A stretch of 13,699 nucleotides of DNA, from assembly GCA_021157505.1 (NCBI GenBank), contig JAGGWI010000193.1:1-13699 (forward strand), written 5' to 3'. The notes beneath the pieces are model-generated. The model ran no database searches, was not told the DNA's origin, and saw only the letters and a list, made by a program, of their open reading frames with translations. Source of the stretch: Desulfuromusa sp. (GTDB taxonomy: Bacteria; Desulfobacterota; Desulfuromonadia; Desulfuromonadales; Geopsychrobacteraceae). Below, in pieces: positions 12,293 through 13,699 of the stretch; the first letter of the stretch is position 1; every line of letters begins with the position of its first letter. The position numbers were made by a program, and so were the translations under genes.

Positions 12293-13486
12293 ATGACTAC
12301 AACAAAAAATAATTACCTCTTTGGCTTGATTGCATTTGGCGTCATGGTCGTTGTTAATTTTGCCCTGTGGCGCCTCTTTTTTGCGCCAAGTAACGGGGTC
12401 TTTAAACTCTTTACCCCGATGTATGGTTTGTCGCTAGCCGTGTTGTATTTCTATTCGGTAATATTGGTGGCGGATGTTTTCGGATGGAAAAATGAGACCG
12501 GGAGTATTACTAAAGGTGTTGCTCCTCTGATTACCTCAGTCGTTGTTTTATATGTCGTCTACTATGTGTTTTTCTGGAATATCCTTGGTAATTTCGGAAT
12601 AACCTATTTCAGCCCACAAGCCCAGATCGCTACTGGTGGAACGGGACTGGAAATCTGGAATGCCCGTGAAAATTCATCACTTGCTATTCTGTTTGTTATC
12701 ACCGCTCTCATCTGGATTACGATGATTTGGAATGCCGGTTTTGGGAACTCCCCTTGGGATGGTTTGCAGAAGAGGGTTATAGGATTCAGTAAGTTTTCTG
12801 CAACGGCGTTCATTGGTACCATTTTTTATGCAATTTTTTTCCATCCCAATGTTACCGCACTATTCCAACCAAAACAGGTCTTTGCCGGTGTGCCTCCCTG
12901 GTGGGATGAAATAGCAATGACTGGCAGTTCTTTCTATCACCTTGGCTGGATGTTCGCCGGGCTGTTTATTATTATGTTCCTGAATGAGTGCATGGACGGT
13001 TTCCCCTTTAGCCTATTTCGCAATGAAGAAAAAACTGGTTCCTGGATTGGTGCTGTTGTCGCGTTAGCGATTGCGGTTGTCGGTGGTTATATCATTATGT
13101 ATATCGCTGAAGCGATTATGTCCTATTACTGGTACGAGCCATTTACCGGCGGTAACTATACCGATGATCCGCGCTTCCGCCACATTCATACGGCCGAAAT
13201 TGCTGCCTTCTTTATGCTCGCTCTGATGGTTGTGAAGGTGTTTTTTAATAATGTCTTCCAGCCGGCTAACCGCTGGTTGGCGGCGGTTGTTCGACTTGCC
13301 GTGGTCAGTTGTGCCGGAATGTTGATTTATTTCTTCTATTATTCGGAAACTTTAGGGCCAAAATTTGTTGATCGGGTCCCAGGCATTGGCAACATCGATG
13401 ATACCTCGTTGTGCTGGACAATAATGTCAATGGCGCTCATTCTGGCTTATGACAAGTTTTTTAACGCATACCCGATACGCAAGTAG
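12293..13486 (+). CDS. Unassigned integral membrane protein, about ten helices
   Basis: I do not recognise the family. The start is the ATG at 12293 with AGAGG at 12281-12285; a longer reading from a GTG would begin inside the hairpin loop and is rejected. The 397-residue protein is mostly hydrophobic, with segments at about 8-30, 44-64, 76-98, 129-150, 166-185, 214-231, 250-274, 299-320, 328-350 and 371-388. It is rich in Phe, Tyr and Trp. All four histidines lie at or near helix ends (184 in FFHPNV, 216 in FYHLGW, 297 and 299 in RHIHTAE), and acidic residues sit in or near helices (Asp61, Glu232, Glu273, Glu302), which could bind metal or carry ions or protons. It lies after the exported MBL gene and 2 bases before the next gene. 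It could be a transporter or a membrane enzyme; neither is shown. Confidence 0.8.
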   Translation: MTTTKNNYLFGLIAFGVMVVVNFALWRLFFAPSNGVFKLFTPMYGLSLAVLYFYSVILVADVFGWKNETGSITKGVAPLITSVVVLYVVYYVFFWNILGNFGITYFSPQAQIATGGTGLEIWNARENSSLAILFVITALIWITMIWNAGFGNSPWDGLQKRVIGFSKFSATAFIGTIFYAIFFHPNVTALFQPKQVFAGVPPWWDEIAMTGSSFYHLGWMFAGLFIIMFLNECMDGFPFSLFRNEEKTGSWIGAVVALAIAVVGGYIIMYIAEAIMSYYWYEPFTGGNYTDDPRFRHIHTAEIAAFFMLALMVVKVFFNNVFQPANRWLAAVVRLAVVSCAGMLIYFFYYSETLGPKFVDRVPGIGNIDDTSLCWTIMSMALILAYDKFFNAYPIRK

Positions 13487-13488
13487 CT

Positions 13489-13699
13489 ATGAAACGGCGA
13501 GAATTTTTCAGAGAAGCATTGGATGAATCGATCAGCGCAGCTCAAAAAGGCTTCTTGAGCCTTCAGGAGACCTTCACTGAGGTCAATGAAGCCGTGCAGG
13601 ATGTGATGGATGATACACCGGGTAAAGGTGATTTTTTTGATTCTTATGAAATGAGTTATTCCCTGACTCTGGCCTATCCGCGTGAGATGTTTGAGCAGA
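13489..13699 (+). CDS. Unidentified protein, N-terminal fragment starting MKRREFF
   Basis: The ATG lies 2 bases after the stop codon of the membrane protein gene, and the frame stays open for 70 codons to the window edge. The N-terminus, MKRREFFREALDES, recalls a twin-arginine signal, but no hydrophobic stretch follows; the next 40 residues are polar and amphipathic (SAAQKGFLSLQETFTEVNEA). It is therefore probably cytoplasmic, or bound to the membrane protein, with a relic or chance RR. The visible part has no cysteine motif or known domain. The tight spacing without a clear ribosome site suggests translational coupling to the membrane protein, and so a shared task. The rest lies outside the window. 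Confidence 0.7.
   Translation, partial: MKRREFFREALDESISAAQKGFLSLQETFTEVNEAVQDVMDDTPGKGDFFDSYEMSYSLTLAYPREMFEQ

Overview
The window reads as a chromosome segment of an anaerobic Gram-negative bacterium, most likely a deltaproteobacterium of the Desulfuromonadales type. This is an inference from gene content: an MCE lipid-transport operon with a lipoprotein (so an outer membrane), a rubredoxin, a cobalamin-dependent methionine synthase split into two chains, a Tat-exported metallo-beta-lactamase-fold protein, and a short G/C-block palindromic repeat. No rRNA, tRNA, CRISPR array, transposase or phage gene was seen.

Left part (1-4993). The 3' end of a phosphoglucomutase/phosphomannomutase gene (+) converges on a minus-strand operon, with a strong shared hairpin terminator between them. 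Read in its own direction, the operon is STAS-MlaE permease, MlaF-like ATPase, MlaD-like MCE protein, then a PqiC/ABC-auxiliary-type lipoprotein. The genes overlap or nearly touch. Together they look like a complete inner-membrane lipid transporter with a periplasmic/outer-membrane partner. Upstream, in the same direction, lies an unrecognised 264-residue helical-repeat-like protein.

Centre (4994-10192). A divergent intergenic region leads into two genes overlapping by 4 bases that encode a split MetH: a homocysteine-binding zinc domain (307 aa), then a pterin + cap + B12 + activation-domain chain (809 aa). A 79-bp MITE-like palindromic repeat separates this pair from a 52-aa rubredoxin. The rubredoxin is followed after 15 bases by a 415-aa tandem PAS-like sensor protein with no visible output domain. 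A good intrinsic terminator ends that unit.

Right part (10193-13699). A GntR/FadR-type regulator is preceded by a near-textbook FadR-family operator (ATTGGT-N3-ACCAAT). It is followed by a Tat-exported MBL-fold protein related to COG1237, a strong hairpin, a roughly ten-helix integral membrane protein I cannot assign, and the start of a further gene whose protein begins MKRREFF and runs off the window. This regulator / exported MBL / polytopic membrane protein / unknown protein set is the best candidate here for an undescribed system. Its substrate cannot be read from the sequence.
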